This document shows, piece after piece, positions 7,101-8,817 of a stretch of DNA of 8,817 nucleotides. A program made the position numbers and the translations under genes. Under the pieces are notes generated by a model. The model saw nothing but the letters and a program-made list of their open reading frames with translations. It was not told the DNA's origin and did not search any database. Position 1 is the stretch's first letter. Each line of letters opens with the position of its first letter. The DNA is from Bacillota bacterium (GTDB lineage: Bacteria; Bacillota; Clostridia; Peptostreptococcales; Anaerovoracaceae): positions 1-8,817 of the forward strand of contig JAEEUO010000031.1 of NCBI GenBank assembly GCA_016286935.1. Direction: 5' to 3'.

Positions 7101-7129
7101 ATTGTACACGATAGAGAATGGCAACGCAA
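7101..7129 (-). promoter_or_regulatory. Candidate promoter of the yraN-comM-dprA operon
   Basis: On the minus strand TTGCGT (7124-7129) lies 17 bases from TACAAT (7101-7106). The -35 box matches consensus at only three positions and the -10 box at five of six. The predicted +1 falls on the A of the ATG at 7094, which would make the transcript leaderless. It is the best promoter I find between the upstream terminator and yraN, but weaker than those of topA and codY. Confidence 0.5.
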
Positions 7130-7170
7130 GCATTATTTATCATTGCTCCCATTTATAACCATTTTTGCGC

Positions 7171-7200
7171 AAAAAGAATACTGCGCCCCGAAGGGCGCAG
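7171..7200 (-). terminator. Rho-independent terminator of the EAL gene
   Basis: On the minus strand, 12 bases after the EAL stop codon, CTGCGCCC and GGGCGCAG form a perfect 8-bp stem (7181-7200) closed by a stable cUUCGg tetraloop, followed by TATTCTTTTT (7171-7180). It separates the EAL transcript from the yraN operon. Confidence 0.93.
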
Positions 7201-7212
7201 CCGTTTACGCCG

Positions 7213-8808
7213 TTACAGGTTCGCGTAGCGGACGAGCAGAAGGATCTCGTGGTTTCCGGTCGCGGTGGCGATGTACATCTTGTTGGAGAACTCGTTCGAG
7301 CCGTCGTAGTCGCGCGTGTGGAGCTTGACGTTGATGAAGCCGCGGCGGCTCCGGCGGATCCGCTCCTCGATCGTCCCGGGGTCGACGAACGCCTTGTACG
7401 CCTCGCGGTCGCGGGGCGAGACGTCCTTCTCGCAGAAGCAGGAAAGCCGTCTCCCGAGATCGAGCGTCACGTCGATCGGGATCGGGTAGCCATCCTCCGC
7501 GAACACCGTAACGAGCTCGTTCTTCCGCGGGCGGAGGATCGTGACGCGCAGGTAGAGGGAATAGATGTTCCGGAGGCGCTGGTCCATCACCTGTTCGTGG
7601 CTGATGTCCATCGCGCGTGTGATGTTGGTGATGGAGACGAGGATCGCGTTGCGGTCGGTGCTCTTCGAGATCAGCTTCGCGCGCGCGCTGCAGATGTCGC
7701 CGTTGACGTTGAACTCGATGTGCTTGTCGCCCTCTTTGATCGCGCCGTAGAGGAAGTCCTCGACCGCTTTGTGATTGAGGATGCCGAAGTGGACGAGTTT
7801 CTGGATCGCGTCGGTCGCGTTCGACGCGCCGAGGCTCTTCAGGTCGTCGACGAACTCCTCGTTCTGGTAGAGGAACTGGAAGGAGCCGTTCCGCTCTTCG
7901 ATGATCGCGAGAGGGATGCCTCCGCCGTGGGATTCCTTATCCTTCTCCTTGACGTTGAACGGCGACGGGCTCAGCAGGTTCACGCGGTTCACTTCGTGGT
8001 AGTACTGGCGGTCCTCCGCGGTCTCGAAGGGGATCCGTCTGTCCTCCAGGAGCCGGATGATCTCGTCGTACGGGAGCGGTCCGGAGAAATAGAATCCCTG
8101 CATCCGGTCGCAGCCGATCGAACGGAGAAAGCGGACCTGCTCCTCGGTCTCGACGCCCTCGACGAGCGTGACCATTCCGATGTTCTTCGCCATCGAGATG
8201 ACCGACGAGAGGATGCGCTTCGAGCGGATGCTCATCGTCGACATGAATTTCATGTCGATCTTGAGCTCGTCGAATTCGTAGTCCTTGAGCGTGTTGAGGG
8301 AGGAGTATCCGCTGCCGAAATCGTCCATCCAGACCTGGTAGCCGGCCGCGCGGAAATCGGCGATCGTCTTCGCCATCAGCTGCTCGTCGTCCGAGAACGC
8401 GCTCTCCGTGATCTCGATGTTCAGGAGCCCGCGGGGGATCCCGTAACGCGCGACGATGTCGTTGATGATCCGGAGCATATCCGTCGACTGGAAATCGACG
8501 CGGGAGAGGTTGACCGAGACCGGAACGACGGGCCGTCCCGCCTCGCGCTCCGTGCGGAGCCGTTTGGCGACGCATTCGATGAGATGGAGGTCGAGATGGA
8601 AGATCTGGCGGGACTCCTCGAGCGCCGCGATGAACTGGGTCGGCATCAGGAATCCGTACCCGGCGTGTTTCCAGCGGACGAGCGCCTCGAAGCCGCACAG
8701 CGAGCCGGAGATCGTGTGGATGATCGGCTGGTAGTACGCTTCGAATTCGCCGTTTTCGATGGCTTTTTCAAGATGAAAGATCAGGTCGCTTTGAGAGATC
8801 GGGTTCAT
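7213..8808 (-). CDS. EAL-domain cyclic-di-GMP phosphodiesterase, possibly 5'-incomplete
   Basis: EAL domains hydrolyse cyclic di-GMP to pGpG, lowering the signal that favours attachment over motility. From the ATG at 8808 the protein has 531 residues. The EAL domain occupies about 8-255 and its catalytic set looks complete: EALVRW (41-46), N100 in VNLS, NIEITE (130-135), DDFGSG (162-167), KID (183-185), EGVE (218-221), Q224 and QGFYFSGP (237-244). After a charged linker (about 260-298), residues 299-400 look PAS-like (FLYQNEEF, then ILVSITNITRAM), and 410-531 may be a second PAS-like unit with EREAYKAFVDP-like spacing; these assignments are tentative. I see no transmembrane segment. The frame stays open from 8809 to the edge and no Shine-Dalgarno is visible in those nine bases, so M1 may be internal and a GGDEF or sensor domain could lie beyond the window. 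It ends in its own terminator and looks independent of yraN. Confidence 0.9.
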   Translation of the reverse strand: MNPISQSDLIFHLEKAIENGEFEAYYQPIIHTISGSLCGFEALVRWKHAGYGFLMPTQFIAALEESRQIFHLDLHLIECVAKRLRTEREAGRPVVPVSVNLSRVDFQSTDMLRIINDIVARYGIPRGLLNIEITESAFSDDEQLMAKTIADFRAAGYQVWMDDFGSGYSSLNTLKDYEFDELKIDMKFMSTMSIRSKRILSSVISMAKNIGMVTLVEGVETEEQVRFLRSIGCDRMQGFYFSGPLPYDEIIRLLEDRRIPFETAEDRQYYHEVNRVNLLSPSPFNVKEKDKESHGGGIPLAIIEERNGSFQFLYQNEEFVDDLKSLGASNATDAIQKLVHFGILNHKAVEDFLYGAIKEGDKHIEFNVNGDICSARAKLISKSTDRNAILVSITNITRAMDISHEQVMDQRLRNIYSLYLRVTILRPRKNELVTVFAEDGYPIPIDVTLDLGRRLSCFCEKDVSPRDREAYKAFVDPGTIEERIRRSRRGFINVKLHTRDYDGSNEFSNKMYIATATGNHEILLLVRYANL

Positions 8809-8817
8809 TCGTTTTTC

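Noticed and set aside
6880..7152. 90-codon minus-strand frame overlapping yraN, with GGGAG before an ATG near 7146
   Set aside because: The Shine-Dalgarno-like GGGAG is tempting, but the product is a Lys/Arg-rich out-of-frame reading of yraN with no family resemblance.
1..8817. Search for CRISPR arrays, tRNAs, insertion sequences, riboswitches, toxin-antitoxin pairs or defence genes
   Set aside because: No regularly spaced repeats, transposase motifs, cloverleaf-like sequences or extra small genes were found; gaps between genes are all under 200 bases and are explained by promoters, terminators and leaders.

Overview
The window reads as a chromosomal core region of a Bacillota bacterium, most likely a Clostridia member and possibly Lachnospiraceae. 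CodY is confined to this phylum, and yraN-comM-dprA-topA-codY is, as I recall it, a typical clostridial gene order. Unlike Bacilli, trmFO, xerC and hslVU are absent between topA and codY. Coding DNA is clearly GC-rich, with mostly G or C at third codon positions, while the promoter regions are AT-rich. The family assignment is inference.

All seven genes lie on the minus strand, so transcription runs from high to low coordinates. In that order: (1) an EAL-domain cyclic-di-GMP phosphodiesterase with a C-terminal region that looks PAS-like, closed by a strong UUCG-loop terminator; (2) a probable operon of yraN (UPF0102, nuclease-like fold), comM (YifB-type AAA+ ATPase) and dprA (RecA loader for incoming single-stranded DNA), with comM and dprA sharing an ATGA overlap; (3) topA, with its own near-consensus promoter and a terminator; (4) codY, with a strong promoter inside a cluster of inverted repeats and a short leader whose Shine-Dalgarno lies partly in a perfect palindrome; (5) hflX, which overlaps the end of codY by 14 bases and runs off the left edge before its C-terminus.

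Functionally, the middle block handles DNA: uptake and recombination (comM, dprA, perhaps yraN) and supercoiling (topA). It is followed by the global nutrient regulator CodY and a ribosome-associated GTPase. The EAL gene is a separate signalling unit placed before yraN, where I would have expected rnhB.

I see no CRISPR array, tRNA or rRNA gene, insertion sequence, prophage or defence system, and no convincing undescribed multi-gene system. The points worth a second look are regulatory and protein-level: the codY leader and promoter repeats, the yraN start sitting directly after a -10 element, a lost zinc-finger cysteine in TopA, the EAL protein's architecture, and the codY-hflX overlap.
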